The position numbers were made by a program, and so were the translations under genes. The notes under the pieces are model-generated. The model saw only the letters and a program-made list of their open reading frames with translations. It was not told where the DNA came from and did no database searches. This document shows, piece after piece, positions 1 through 9,000 of a DNA stretch of 64,000 bases. The stretch lies in the NCBI GenBank assembly GCA_020634315.1, contig JACKBV010000017.1, forward strand, positions 1-64,000, read 5' to 3'. How positions within the stretch are numbered: position 1 is the first letter of the stretch; each line of letters begins with the position of its first letter. Source of the stretch: Ardenticatenaceae bacterium. Its GTDB lineage: Bacteria; Chloroflexota; Anaerolineae; Promineifilales; Promineifilaceae.

Positions 1-475
1 CATCCTTCATGATAAATTCGCGCAAGCGCAGCAAGCCGCCACGCGCACGCGGTTCATCGCGGAATTTCTTGCTGATGTGGTACACCACGCGTGGCAAATC
101 ACGATAACTTTCTATTTCGCGCAAGGCGAGGTCTACTACCACTTCTTCATGCGTTGCCGACAGCGCATATTCCCGATTGCCTGCGGCCTGCACCTTCATC
201 AACACATCAACTGTGTCCCAGCGTCCGGTTGCCTGCCACAATGCCGCCGGATGCAAATTGGGCATCCACATTTCCTGACCATTAATGGCGTCCATTTCTT
301 TAGCCATAATGTCCCAGATTTTGCGAATGACGCGGTAGCCCAATGGCATAAAGGTGTAAATACCGGCCCCAATTGGGCGCACATAATTGGCACGCATCAG
401 CAGTTGATGGCTAACCATCTCCGCATCGGCTGGTGCGTCACGCAATGTTTTTCCAAAAGCAAGTGATAGTCTCAT
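1..475 (-). CDS. proS: Prolyl-tRNA synthetase, bacterial type (N-terminal part, cut by window edge)
   Basis: Only the first 158 residues are in the window; the gene continues past position 1. The protein begins MRLSLAFGKTLRDAPADAE and contains the stretch GIYTFMPLGYRVIRKI and then ATGRWD, the typical N-terminus of bacterial (type 1) ProRS, a class II aminoacyl-tRNA synthetase that charges tRNA-Pro in the cytoplasm. It starts 7 bp after the stop of another, archaeal-type ProRS on the same strand, so the two are very probably co-transcribed. Whether the editing (INS) domain is present cannot be seen. The start ATG at 473-475 matches the family N-terminus exactly. Confidence 0.9.
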   Translation of the reverse strand, partial: MRLSLAFGKTLRDAPADAEMVSHQLLMRANYVRPIGAGIYTFMPLGYRVIRKIWDIMAKEMDAINGQEMWMPNLHPAALWQATGRWDTVDVLMKVQAAGNREYALSATHEEVVVDLALREIESYRDLPRVVYHISKKFRDEPRARGGLLRLREFIMKD

Positions 476-482
476 ATCTCAA

Positions 483-1925
483 CTAATAGGCTCGTCCAAA
501 AATAGCAACTTTGTCGGCTGGTTTCCCTGTGTAGAAGCAAGTGCCGCTCCCGTCTGGCTGATTGATGGGGAAACAGCGGATGGTTGCTTTGGTTTCTTCT
601 TTCACTTTTTGCTCGGCAGCGCCATCACCTGCCCACCAGGCGCGGGCAAAACCCGTTTGCACCGCTTCCTTCAGTTCATCATAGCTGGTTACGTCATAGG
701 TGTGGGCATCGCGGAAGGCGGTCGCTTTTGCCAGCAAGTTGGCCTGAATCTCGGTTAGCAATGCTTGTACGGTTTGCGCCAACCCATCTTGCGACACAAA
801 TTGCTTGCCTTCGCGGCCAGGCACATCACGTCGCGCCAGCGCCACGCTGTTCTTTTCCAGGTCACGGGGGCCAATTTCGATGCGGGCGGGGACGCCGCGC
901 AGTTCCCAATCGTTGAATTTGTAGCCGGGCGTTACGTTGTCACGGTCATCTACTTTGACGCGCACACCGGCCGCGGTTAGTTCTTGGGCAATGCGTTGGG
1001 TGGCGGTGAGAACGGCCGTTTTCTCTTCATCCTTCTTGTAAATCGGCACCATCACCACCTGATAGGGCGCTAACCGGGGCGGCAGCACTAAGCCATTGTC
1101 ATCTCCGTGCGTCATAATGATTGCGCCCACAAAGCGCGTGCTCAATCCAAAAGATGTCGTCCAACAATGTTGGAGTTGGTTGTTGGGGTCGAGGTATTGG
1201 ATGTCAAATGCTTTGGCAAAATTTTGCCCCAGATTGTGCGATGTGCCTGATTGCAGCGCCTTGCCATCGCCCATCATCGCTTCAATGGTCAACGTTTGAT
1301 CCGCGCCAGCAAACCGTTCCGCCGCCGATTTTTCCCCAGGAATGACGGGGATTGCTGCTTCGTTTACAGCAAAATCGGTGTAAACGTCGAGCATCATACG
1401 CGTGCGCTCTGCGGCTTCTGCGGCGGTGGCGTGCGCCGTATGCCCTTCTTGCCAGTAGAATTCCAACGTGCGTAAGAAGAGCTTGGTGCGCAGTTCCCAC
1501 CGTACCACGCTGTTCCACAGGTTAATGAGCACCGGCAGGTCGCGGTAGCTTTGCACCCAATTGGCGTAGGCGTGTCCGATAATGGTTTCTGATGTGGGGC
1601 GCACGACCAGGGGTTCGGCTAATTCTTGCCCGCCGCCATGTGTGACAACTGCCAGTTCGGGGGCGAACCCTTCGACGTGTTTGGCTTCTTTTTCCAAAAA
1701 GCTCATGGGAATGAACATGGGGAAGCCTGCGTTTTGCACGCCGGTCGCTTTGAAACGGCCGTCTAGCGCCTTCTGCATATTCTCCCATAACGCCCATCCA
1801 TATGGCTTTACAATCATCGTGCCACGGACAGGGCCATAATCAGCCATATCCGCTTTTAGTACAACCGAGTTGTACCATTCGTTGAAATCTTCGCTGCGCG
1901 GAATAAGTTTATCTTTGTCTGCCAT
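483..1925 (-). CDS. proS: Prolyl-tRNA synthetase, archaeal/eukaryotic type
   Basis: A 480-residue class II ProRS of the archaeal/eukaryotic-like group (type 3). Visible marks are the start MADKDKLIPRSEDFNEWYN, the Pro-site segment VRPTSETIIGHAYANW, motif 2 in RTKLFLRTLEFYWQEGHTAH, and a C-terminus ending in Tyr (FGRAY), where this type has its extra zinc-like domain. There is no bacterial editing insertion between motifs 2 and 3. The open frame extends 36 codons upstream, but the family N-terminus and a GGTGGAG Shine-Dalgarno support the ATG at 1925. The bacterial-type proS follows 7 bp downstream. Carrying both ProRS types is known in a few bacteria (for example some Bacillus); a tandem pair is unusual. 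Confidence 0.93.
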   Translation of the reverse strand: MADKDKLIPRSEDFNEWYNSVVLKADMADYGPVRGTMIVKPYGWALWENMQKALDGRFKATGVQNAGFPMFIPMSFLEKEAKHVEGFAPELAVVTHGGGQELAEPLVVRPTSETIIGHAYANWVQSYRDLPVLINLWNSVVRWELRTKLFLRTLEFYWQEGHTAHATAAEAAERTRMMLDVYTDFAVNEAAIPVIPGEKSAAERFAGADQTLTIEAMMGDGKALQSGTSHNLGQNFAKAFDIQYLDPNNQLQHCWTTSFGLSTRFVGAIIMTHGDDNGLVLPPRLAPYQVVMVPIYKKDEEKTAVLTATQRIAQELTAAGVRVKVDDRDNVTPGYKFNDWELRGVPARIEIGPRDLEKNSVALARRDVPGREGKQFVSQDGLAQTVQALLTEIQANLLAKATAFRDAHTYDVTSYDELKEAVQTGFARAWWAGDGAAEQKVKEETKATIRCFPINQPDGSGTCFYTGKPADKVAIFGRAY

Positions 1926-1933
1926 TGCTTGTG

Positions 1934-1992
1934 TACTCCACCGCCATCCAGACAAGCATCTATGCCCTGACGGTCTAAGGTGAAGTGGAGTA
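1934..1992 (-). promoter_or_regulatory. Inverted repeat that can sequester the proS ribosome-binding site
   Basis: On the minus strand, an 8-bp sequence at 1985-1992 is the exact complement of 1934-1941, which contains the GTGGAG Shine-Dalgarno of the archaeal-type proS; 43 nt separate the arms. Pairing would hide the ribosome-binding site. No T-box core was recognised. The role is inferred from structure only. Confidence 0.35.
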
Positions 1993-2191
1993 TAACAACC
2001 ATCAAATAGGGCGTCAAAAGAGATAAAAATCACCCCGATTTGGCTATTGACTATGAAAAAACCCTAGTTTTCCCGAAATTTCACATATTAATCTCTTGCC
2101 AGCTTCCCCAGTTTGTTTTAAGATGGGTGAATTCCTGGGGAAACAAGATTTCCCCGCCTTTCAAAATTCTCTGCGTAAAGGAAGGATGAAC

Positions 2192-2389
2192 ATGGCTTTT
2201 AGTTTTACAAACTCAAAGAATCGCACGTATTACCTGCATATGAAGGAAACTCAGTTGAAGAACGGCCGTAACCAGACCATTTACTTCTTCGCGAAAGAAG
2301 TGAAAGAAGGCGCTCTAGATGACGTACCAGCTGGTTATGAAGTCTCTGAGAGCCGCAACGGGTTGCCCGTCCTCAAAAAAGTTAAATAA
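2192..2389 (+). CDS. Small conserved protein of unknown function (65 aa)
   Basis: A basic 65-residue protein, MAFSFTNSKNRTYYLHMKE..., with aromatic and lysine-rich segments and no signal peptide or membrane segment. The end (SRNGLPVLKKVK) and overall pattern are familiar to me as a small conserved protein of unknown role in several bacterial phyla; I do not know a function. The ATG at 2192 is preferred over 2186 because the AAAGGAAGG ribosome site ends at 2185, leaving 6 nt. It is monocistronic: a strong terminator follows 40 bp after the stop. Confidence 0.8.
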   Translation: MAFSFTNSKNRTYYLHMKETQLKNGRNQTIYFFAKEVKEGALDDVPAGYEVSESRNGLPVLKKVK

Positions 2390-2428
2390 CCGATTTCTGG
2401 GAACGTAGCAAAATCCTACATTATCAGG

Positions 2429-2458
2429 AGCCTCAGTCACTTTATGCTGAGGCTTTTT
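2429..2458 (+). terminator. Rho-independent terminator after the 65-aa gene
   Basis: An 8-bp stem (AGCCTCAG at 2429-2436 with CTGAGGCT at 2447-2454), a 10-nt loop, and a run of T. Confidence 0.88.
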
Positions 2459-2481
2459 GTATTTCTAGCCGTGAGGAAAAT

Positions 2482-2973
2482 ATGATAGCCGACCAGATGC
2501 GGCGACTGTTTTCTTACAACACATGGGCGTGGCAGCATGTTTATGCTTGTGTCGAAAAGCTGGATGATACAGCTTACCATGCCCCCCGTTCTCTTTTTCA
2601 AGGGTCGATCCATTCCCTGCTTGTGCATAGCATGTCAGCCGAGCAGATTTGGTTTGTGCGTTGTCACGGTGAAAGCCCAAACACGCTTTTCAATGCGGCT
2701 GATTTTGCTGATTTCGCTGCTGTGCGTGCGCAATGGGGGCCAATTCGACATGGCTGGGCCAATTACTTGCAATGGTTAAGCGATGAGGATTGCAAGAAGT
2801 TTATTAATTATCGCAATACAAAAGGTCAACCTTATTCTGTTCGCCAGTTAGACATTTTGCAGCATGTGGTCAACCACGCCACAGAGCACCGCAGTCAACT
2901 CGCGCTTGTTTTGCACGAAGTTGGCTTCCCCACCGAACCCCTGGATTACATTCTCTTTCGCACCCGCTTGTAA
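2482..2973 (+). CDS. DinB-family protein
   Basis: A 163-residue four-helix-bundle protein of the DinB/YfiT superfamily. The likely metal-binding histidine triad is His49 (IHSLLVHSMSAE), His132 and His136 (NHATEHR). Members act as metal-dependent thiol or mycothiol/bacillithiol transferases, or have no known substrate; the substrate here cannot be told. The start has a GAGGAAAAT ribosome site. A long hairpin terminator follows directly. Confidence 0.85.
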   Translation: MIADQMRRLFSYNTWAWQHVYACVEKLDDTAYHAPRSLFQGSIHSLLVHSMSAEQIWFVRCHGESPNTLFNAADFADFAAVRAQWGPIRHGWANYLQWLSDEDCKKFINYRNTKGQPYSVRQLDILQHVVNHATEHRSQLALVLHEVGFPTEPLDYILFRTRL

Positions 2974-2984
2974 TAAAAATAACG

Positions 2985-3024
2985 AGAGATTGAGAGGCTC
3001 GATGGCAAGCTCTCAATCTCTTTT
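2985..3024 (+). terminator. Hairpin terminator between dinB-like gene and converging PLP enzyme gene
   Basis: A perfect 12-bp stem (2985-2996 with 3010-3021; AGAGATTGAGAG arm) with a 13-nt loop and TTTT on the plus side. On the minus side an A/T-rich tract follows, so it may serve both converging genes. The AGATTG arm recurs in other hairpins of this window. Confidence 0.8.
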
Positions 3025-3057
3025 GGCTGCAAATCTGACGGCGAGCGCAAGCGCCGT

Positions 3058-4197
3058 TTAGACGTGTGTCAGGGCGTTGGCGAGATCCGCTATCAGGTCT
3101 TGGGCATGTTCAATGCCCACTGAGATGCGCACAAGCCCCGGATTTACGGCTAATGGCGAATTGGCTACCGAGGCATGGGTCATGGGGGCTGGCAGCTCAA
3201 TGAGGGATTCGACGCCGCCCAATGATTCTGCCAGGGTGAAGAGTTGTGTGGTACGGGCGACTGCGCGTGCGGCTTTTTCTCCCCCGTGTAAGATAAATGA
3301 AATCATGCCGCCAGGGCCTTGCATCTGGCGTTGTGCCAGTTCATATTGCGGATGGGTGTCCAGGCCAGGGTAAATGACTTCGGCGACGGCCGGATGGTCG
3401 GCCAGGAATTGTGCAATTTGCAGGGCGTTGTGGCTGTGCTGCTGCATACGCAGTGCCAGGGTTTTGATGCCGCGCAGGGTCAGGAAGCAATCCATGGGGC
3501 CGGGGACGGCGCCAATGGCATTTTGCAGGAATTTGAGGCGCTCGTAAACGGCCGTATCGTTCAATATCACCGCACCGCCCACCACATCAGAATGGCCGCC
3601 AATGTACTTGGTGGTGCTGTGGATGACAAAATCGGCACCGAGGGTTAACGGCCGTTGCAGCATGGGCGAAGCAAACGTGTTATCTACCCCCAGCCATGCG
3701 CCCTGCGCATGAGCGATTGGCGCAATGGCGGCAATGTCACTGATGCGCAGCATCGGGTTGGTGGGGGTTTCTAACCAGACGAGCTTGGTGTTGGGCTGCA
3801 TGGCTGCGGCAACGGCCGTTGCGTCCGTTGTATCCACAAAGCTAAAGGCAATGCCATAATCCGCCAATACCTTGTCAAACAGGCGGAACGTTCCGCCATA
3901 CACATCATTCCCTGACAAAACATGATCGCCAGGTTTGATCAGGCGCAGCACCGTATCAATGGCCGCCATGCCAGAAGCAAAAACCAGCGCATGCTGGCCT
4001 CCTTCCAATGCGGCCAGTGCCGTTTGCAGCGCCGTCCGTGTCGGGTTGTCGGTGCGCGAATACTCGTACCCTTTATGTACCGCCACATCTTCTTGGGCGT
4101 AAGTTGAGGTTTGATAAATGGGCGTCATTACTGCGCCGGTGTGCGGGTCTGGTTCCATTCCCGCATGAACAGCCAACGTTTCTACATGAAATGTCAT
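3058..4197 (-). CDS. Cystathionine gamma-synthase / gamma-lyase family PLP enzyme
   Basis: A 379-residue Cys/Met-metabolism PLP enzyme, full length for the family. The Schiff-base lysine is Lys197 in HSTTKYIGGHSD; Asp172 in VDNTFASP contacts the pyridine nitrogen; Tyr46 and Arg48 in YEYSRTDNPT bind the phosphate of the neighbouring subunit; SLGGVESLIELPA is the C-terminal family signature. It acts in the cytoplasm on cystathionine or O-acyl-homoserine. Synthase and lyase cannot be separated by motif alone. The ATG at 4197 is preferred over one 11 codons upstream because AAGGTG lies 10 nt before it and family members start at MxFxTxAVHAG. Confidence 0.93.
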   Translation of the reverse strand: MTFHVETLAVHAGMEPDPHTGAVMTPIYQTSTYAQEDVAVHKGYEYSRTDNPTRTALQTALAALEGGQHALVFASGMAAIDTVLRLIKPGDHVLSGNDVYGGTFRLFDKVLADYGIAFSFVDTTDATAVAAAMQPNTKLVWLETPTNPMLRISDIAAIAPIAHAQGAWLGVDNTFASPMLQRPLTLGADFVIHSTTKYIGGHSDVVGGAVILNDTAVYERLKFLQNAIGAVPGPMDCFLTLRGIKTLALRMQQHSHNALQIAQFLADHPAVAEVIYPGLDTHPQYELAQRQMQGPGGMISFILHGGEKAARAVARTTQLFTLAESLGGVESLIELPAPMTHASVANSPLAVNPGLVRISVGIEHAQDLIADLANALTHV

Positions 4198-4255
4198 TTT
4201 CACTTTCACCTTATTTTTGAAATTGACCAATCTGTATCTTTACCGGCATCCACCC

Positions 4256-4891
4256 TCAACTCCACTTTACCACAACATCTAAAATCGTGTCGGCTGCCAT
4301 GTCGCCCTGATCGGCCGCATTTGAAAGATGGCGCAGCACTTCACGCGTTTTCAAAATTTCCATGACATGATGCATGTCCTCTGGCCCCTGGAACAAGACG
4401 GCCAAACTGCGCCGATAGGCGTGCTCCACTTGATTTTCCAGGCTTTTGATGCGGCGTGCATGTTCCGCGGCGACGCCAGGGTGATCGAGTAGGCGCTGCA
4501 TCGCCAGATGCAGTTCATTGGCCATGCCGCGCAGCAAGTCGGTGATTTCAATCACGGAAGCTGGCGGGTCGAGCTGGAAGATTTCAAGTTCCTCAACGGT
4601 GTCGTAGACATAATCAATGAAGTTGTCTAGCGCCCTGGTTAAGGCAAACAAATCTTCGCGGTCGATAGGCGTCACAAATGTGTCCATCAACTCATGCACA
4701 AAAATGCGCTGAATTTCATCAGCTTGCTGCTCAACTTCACGCGCATAGGCACTCTTTTTTTCGTTTCGTTTTTTGAGATACCCTTGCAATGCTTCAACGG
4801 CCGTTACCGTATAAGCGCCCTGCTGCACCAACATTTGCATAAAGTTGTTTTGTTTTGGTTTGAAAAATCGCCGCAGCCATTCCATCTGCAT
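4256..4891 (-). CDS. DUF47 / PhoU-like protein, phosphate transporter partner
   Basis: A 211-residue, largely helical protein of the DUF47 family (distant PhoU relatives). It has long amphipathic helices with conserved acidic clusters (EVEQQADEI, DREDLFALTRALDNFIDYVYDTVEE) as in PhoU metal sites. DUF47 proteins are usually encoded beside Pit phosphate transporters, thought to be partners or regulators of transport. That is the case here: the pit gene ends about 50 bp upstream on the same strand. Confidence 0.9.
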   Translation of the reverse strand: MQMEWLRRFFKPKQNNFMQMLVQQGAYTVTAVEALQGYLKKRNEKKSAYAREVEQQADEIQRIFVHELMDTFVTPIDREDLFALTRALDNFIDYVYDTVEELEIFQLDPPASVIEITDLLRGMANELHLAMQRLLDHPGVAAEHARRIKSLENQVEHAYRRSLAVLFQGPEDMHHVMEILKTREVLRHLSNAADQGDMAADTILDVVVKWS

Positions 4892-4941
4892 CTTATCACC
4901 ACCTTATCCACTCAATAACTTTCCTGAAAAAGTCTGAAAGC

Positions 4942-5934
4942 TCACTTCATGCCCAAAATCCGCACCATGACAAAATAGCTCCCGGCTGCCAGTGCGGCGG
5001 AAATGGGAATGGTCAAAACCCAGGCCACCAACATGTCGTAGCCAACCTTCCAACGCACTTTTGTCAGGCGCTCCGCCATGCCTGCGCCCATGATGGAGGA
5101 ACTCATGACCTGGGTTGTGCTGACCGGGCCACCGAAAACGGCCGCTCCCAAGATAATGCTGGCACCGGCAATTTGCGAAACAAAGCCATGTACAGGGCGA
5201 ATCTTGTAAATGCGGCTGCCCAATGTTTTGATCAAGCGCCAGCCGCCGAGCGCGGTGCCCAAAGCGATCATGCTGGCGCTGGCGGCAATCACCCAAACCG
5301 GCACGGCAAATTCATCAATGTTGCCATTAACCAGTAAGCCCAGCGTAATGATGCCCATTGTTTTTTGGGCATCGTTGGCACCATGGCTTAAGGCGAGGCC
5401 AACGGAAGTGAGAATTTGTGCTTTCTTGAAAAAGCGATTGATGCGCGGTGTTGCGCCGCGTGCCAGGAACAAAGTCACATTCATCAACAAGTAGCCGACA
5501 ATCATGCCCAAGATGGGGGAGACGAACAAAGCCGTCGTGATTTTGATTAAGCCGCTGGTTTGAATGGCATCGAAGCCCTGGCTGACGGCAACTGAGCCAA
5601 CAATGCCGCCGACCAACGCATGGGAGGAGCTTGAGGGGATGCCTAAGCGCCAGGTTATGAGATTCCACATCACGGCAGAAAGCATGGCGGCAATGACGAC
5701 CGGCATGGTGACATAGACAGGGTCTGTCAGGTCTTTGCCAATGGTCTCGGCGACGGCGACGCCAAACAAGAATGGCCCTAAAAATTCGGCCGCGGCGGCC
5801 ATCCACAGCACGCGGCGCGGTGACATGGCGCGTGAGGCAATTGGTGTGGCGACGATGTTGGAGCTGTCGTGGAACCCATTGAGAAAATCGAAAATGAGAG
5901 CGCAAACAAGTAAAACGATTAGTGTTGAACTCAT
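4942..5934 (-). CDS. pit: Inorganic phosphate transporter, PiT family
   Basis: A 330-residue polytopic inner-membrane transporter of the PiT family (low-affinity phosphate/cation symport). Both inverted-repeat signatures are present: DFLNGFHDSSNIVAT near the N-terminus and LSHGANDAQKTMG in the second half. About ten hydrophobic segments are visible. It is shorter than E. coli PitA and lacks the long central loop, as in many bacterial and archaeal homologues. The start at 5934 has AGGAC upstream. A direct repeat of TTAACA just before the gene suggests phosphate control together with the DUF47 gene. Confidence 0.94.
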   Translation of the reverse strand: MSSTLIVLLVCALIFDFLNGFHDSSNIVATPIASRAMSPRRVLWMAAAAEFLGPFLFGVAVAETIGKDLTDPVYVTMPVVIAAMLSAVMWNLITWRLGIPSSSSHALVGGIVGSVAVSQGFDAIQTSGLIKITTALFVSPILGMIVGYLLMNVTLFLARGATPRINRFFKKAQILTSVGLALSHGANDAQKTMGIITLGLLVNGNIDEFAVPVWVIAASASMIALGTALGGWRLIKTLGSRIYKIRPVHGFVSQIAGASIILGAAVFGGPVSTTQVMSSSIMGAGMAERLTKVRWKVGYDMLVAWVLTIPISAALAAGSYFVMVRILGMK

Positions 5935-5947
5935 AAGAACGTCCTGT

Positions 5948-5964
5948 TAACAAATTGTTAACAA
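5948..5964 (-). promoter_or_regulatory. Pho-box-like direct repeat before pit
   Basis: Two TTAACA hexamers (5948-5953 and 5959-5964) are spaced exactly 11 bp apart start to start, and the site is also palindromic (GTTAAC on both sides). This matches the TTAACA-type, 11-bp-period PhoP box of Gram-positive bacteria. It lies only 14 bp before the pit ATG, so it would be in the leader or overlap a very near promoter. Function inferred. Confidence 0.5.
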
Positions 5965-6080
5965 AAAAGGATTGGGAGTATAGATGGTGTCGATTATTTA
6001 AGCAAATCAACTGGATTGTTGGTGGGGAGAACGTGGTGCGCACGGCCGTTGCCCTTGTTTTTTAGGGAGGATGGATACAA

Positions 6081-9000
6081 TTGGGCCTCATGGTAGCGCT
6101 AAACAAGCTGCGGATAACGGCCGTTTCCCATCCCATTTTTGCCCTTCTGCCCCTGGTGGTGGGTGGGTTGGCGGCAACACGCCTGCTCTACGAGCTGTTG
6201 TTTCCGCGATGGTTGTGGCTGGCACGGCCGTTTCCCGCCATGCTCCTCGCGCTGCTGTTTGCCGGGGCTGCCTGGTTGCTCATCCGGCGCACATTGCCCG
6301 CCAAATCGGGTGCCGCCTGGCTGCCTTTGTTCTTGAACTTGATTTACCTGCTCCAACCGGATGTAAATTTGGTAAACGGCCGTTTCCTGTTTGCTATGAC
6401 CATCTGGCTGGCGGTTGTTCTGCTTGTCCTTCCCGATACCTCGCACCCCCGGCGCGAGGGCGTGCTGCTGCTTTGGCTGCTGCTTGCTCCCATTTATTTG
6501 CTGACAATGTCTACGGCCGTTGGCCGTGCCGACACCTTTGAATTCCAGGTGGTCGCGCCGCAATTGGGCATTGCCCATCCTACCGGCTATCCGCTTTACC
6601 TGCTGCTGGGCAAGCTGTGGACGCTGCTCATCCCGCTGGGGTCGGTGGCCTGGCGCTTGAATGTGGGAACGGCCGTTTACGCCTTGCTGGCTACCACATT
6701 ACTCTATCTAACCGGACTGCGCCTGCTGCGCCAGCCCATTCCGGCATTGTTGGGAGCCATTACGCTGGGCATCACGCCCACCTTTTGGAGCCAGGCCATT
6801 GCCGCCGAAGTCTATTCACTGCACGCGCTCATCGTTAGCAGCGTGCTGCTGCTTGCCTTGCACTTGCTCCCAACACAGTTGGCGAAAAACAGCCAGCAAC
6901 CGGCTGCTGCGGAACGCCAGCAGATTACCGATCAGCAATTACCGGGTAAGATGATGCGCGATTGGCGACCATTGGCTATGGTGTTCCTTGTTGGCCTCGG
7001 TCTTACCAACCATCTTACTTCTGTCTTTCTTTTGCCCACGGCGGGGCTTGCCCTCCTGTTTATCGGTGCCATCAGCCAGCAAAAATCGCTGCGCTCCAAT
7101 CTCCGTTCGCTCTTCACATTTGCACTTTTCTTTCTGCTGCCCCTCACCCTTTACGCTTATCTGCCCCTTCGTTGGGCAGCGCTGCATGATGAAGGAATGG
7201 GATTCGGCCGTTTCCTGGATTGGGTGATCGGTGGCCGTTTTCAGGACGCATTGCAATGGGCTGCCTGGCTGCACGACCCAACTCGCTATGCCATTATCGG
7301 CCGGCTCTTGGTGGACAATTGGGGTGCGCTTAATTTGGCTCTGGCCGCAATCGGCTTGCTCTACCTGGCGATACGCCATTGGCGTGCAGCCTTGCTGCTT
7401 TTCCTGGCCTGGTTTGGCTTCAGTTTCTACGCGCTGAACTATTATGTTCCTGACCTCGCCGTTTTTCTTATGGGGGCGCATGTCGTCCTCACGCTGTGGT
7501 GGATGGCTGGCGCCGCCGCCTTGCTGCACATTAGCTCTGTCGCCGTTCGCACCGCAATTCCTACTCTCCAGGCTGCGGTTTACACGCTGCTCTTCATGCC
7601 CGCGCTGCTTTTGTCTATGACCACCTGGCCGCTGGTCGATCAGGCGCAGGATGATGGCTTGATGCAGTGGGGAACGGCCGTTCTCGATCTCCCGCTTGCC
7701 GCCAATGCCGCCATCCTTGCGGACAGCGAGAAAATCGCGCCGCTCTACTACTTGCAGCAAGCTGAAGGCGTGCGCCCCGATTTAGACATCATGGTGCTGC
7801 CGGATGAAGCCGCCTATCGCGCCGAATTAGACAAGCGCATCGCTGCCGGACAAACCGTCTATCTGGCTCGCTTCTTGCCTGGGCTGGAGGGGATTTATCA
7901 TTTGCGGGCCTTTGGTCCCCTCACCGAAGTCAGCCCCAAACCCTTAACGCAGCTGCCGCCGACGGCCACGCCCACGACGCTATCCTGGCAAGGTGTTGAA
8001 CTGGCCGGTTATGTGTTGGCGTCTGCTTCTCCGTATGGCGCACGCGAAACGGCCGTTACCCTTTACTGGCAAACTTCCCAACCCATCACCCAATCCTTGT
8101 ACGTTTATGTGCGTTGGCAGGGGCAAGCGCCGCTCAATGCCAGCGGCCAACACGCCGCACACAACAATTACCCCACGTTGGCCTGGGATGCCGGTGAACT
8201 GGTGTCTGATTTTTACCGACTGCCGCACCCTGTCAGCCCGGTGGCGCAGACGTTGGCCCTACAAGTCGCTTTGGCGCCGCCCTTCACGCCAGCCGCTGCC
8301 CTGCCTTGGGAAACGGTGACAACTGTCAATGTGCCCGCCACGGCCGCTTTGACGCTGCCGCACTCCTTACGCGCTCAAGTCGGTGCGGGCACCATGCTCA
8401 GCGGCGCACAATTTGCAGCTACCATTCGCCCGCAAACGCCGCTGCCCGTCACACTCACCGGCTTCGGTGATCCCGCGGCCATTCAGCTTTCCTTGCTGCC
8501 CCTGACCGCTGCCAATGGGGATGAAGGGGTGACGAATTCCCAATCTCCCGTAGCCAATCTTTCTCCCTTTGCGACAACCTTGAGCCTGGACACGGACATG
8601 GGAAACGGCCGTTATGCCCTTGTTGTGCAAACAGACTCGGCCGCACGTTGTGGCTGGCTGCGACCGCTCAGCCGCGGTTGCGTGTTGGGGGAAGTGACGG
8701 TGAATGGTGCGCCGCTTCCCGCTGGGGCGACCAACTTTGACGACAAAATTGCCCTGCTTGATGTCGCCATTCCCGACACGACATTGCAGCCTGGGGGCTT
8801 GCTGCATCTCACCCTCACCTGGCAGGCATTGGCGGCCATCCCTGCCGATTACACCGTTTTTGTGCAAATCTTAGACAGCGATGACCGCATTGTGGGGCAG
8901 GTGGATGCCTGGCCGGTGCAAGGGACGCGCCCCACCAGCCAATGGACGCCGGGCGAAATGGTCACCGACCCCTATGTGGTGCAGTTGAGCGGCGAGATGC

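Noticed and set aside
1926..2033. A T-box riboswitch before the proS pair
   Set aside because: No T-box core sequence or specifier stem was recognised; only a simple inverted repeat is present.
6071..6541. An ATG right after AGGGAGG opening a 156-codon frame
   Set aside because: Zero spacing to the ribosome site and a shadow of the DUF2723 frame, whose TTG start at 6081 has the right spacing.
6939..7760. A 273-codon minus-strand open frame inside the DUF2723 gene
   Set aside because: Low-complexity Gln/Lys/Arg-rich text lying opposite a gene with clear membrane helices; it is an antisense shadow.
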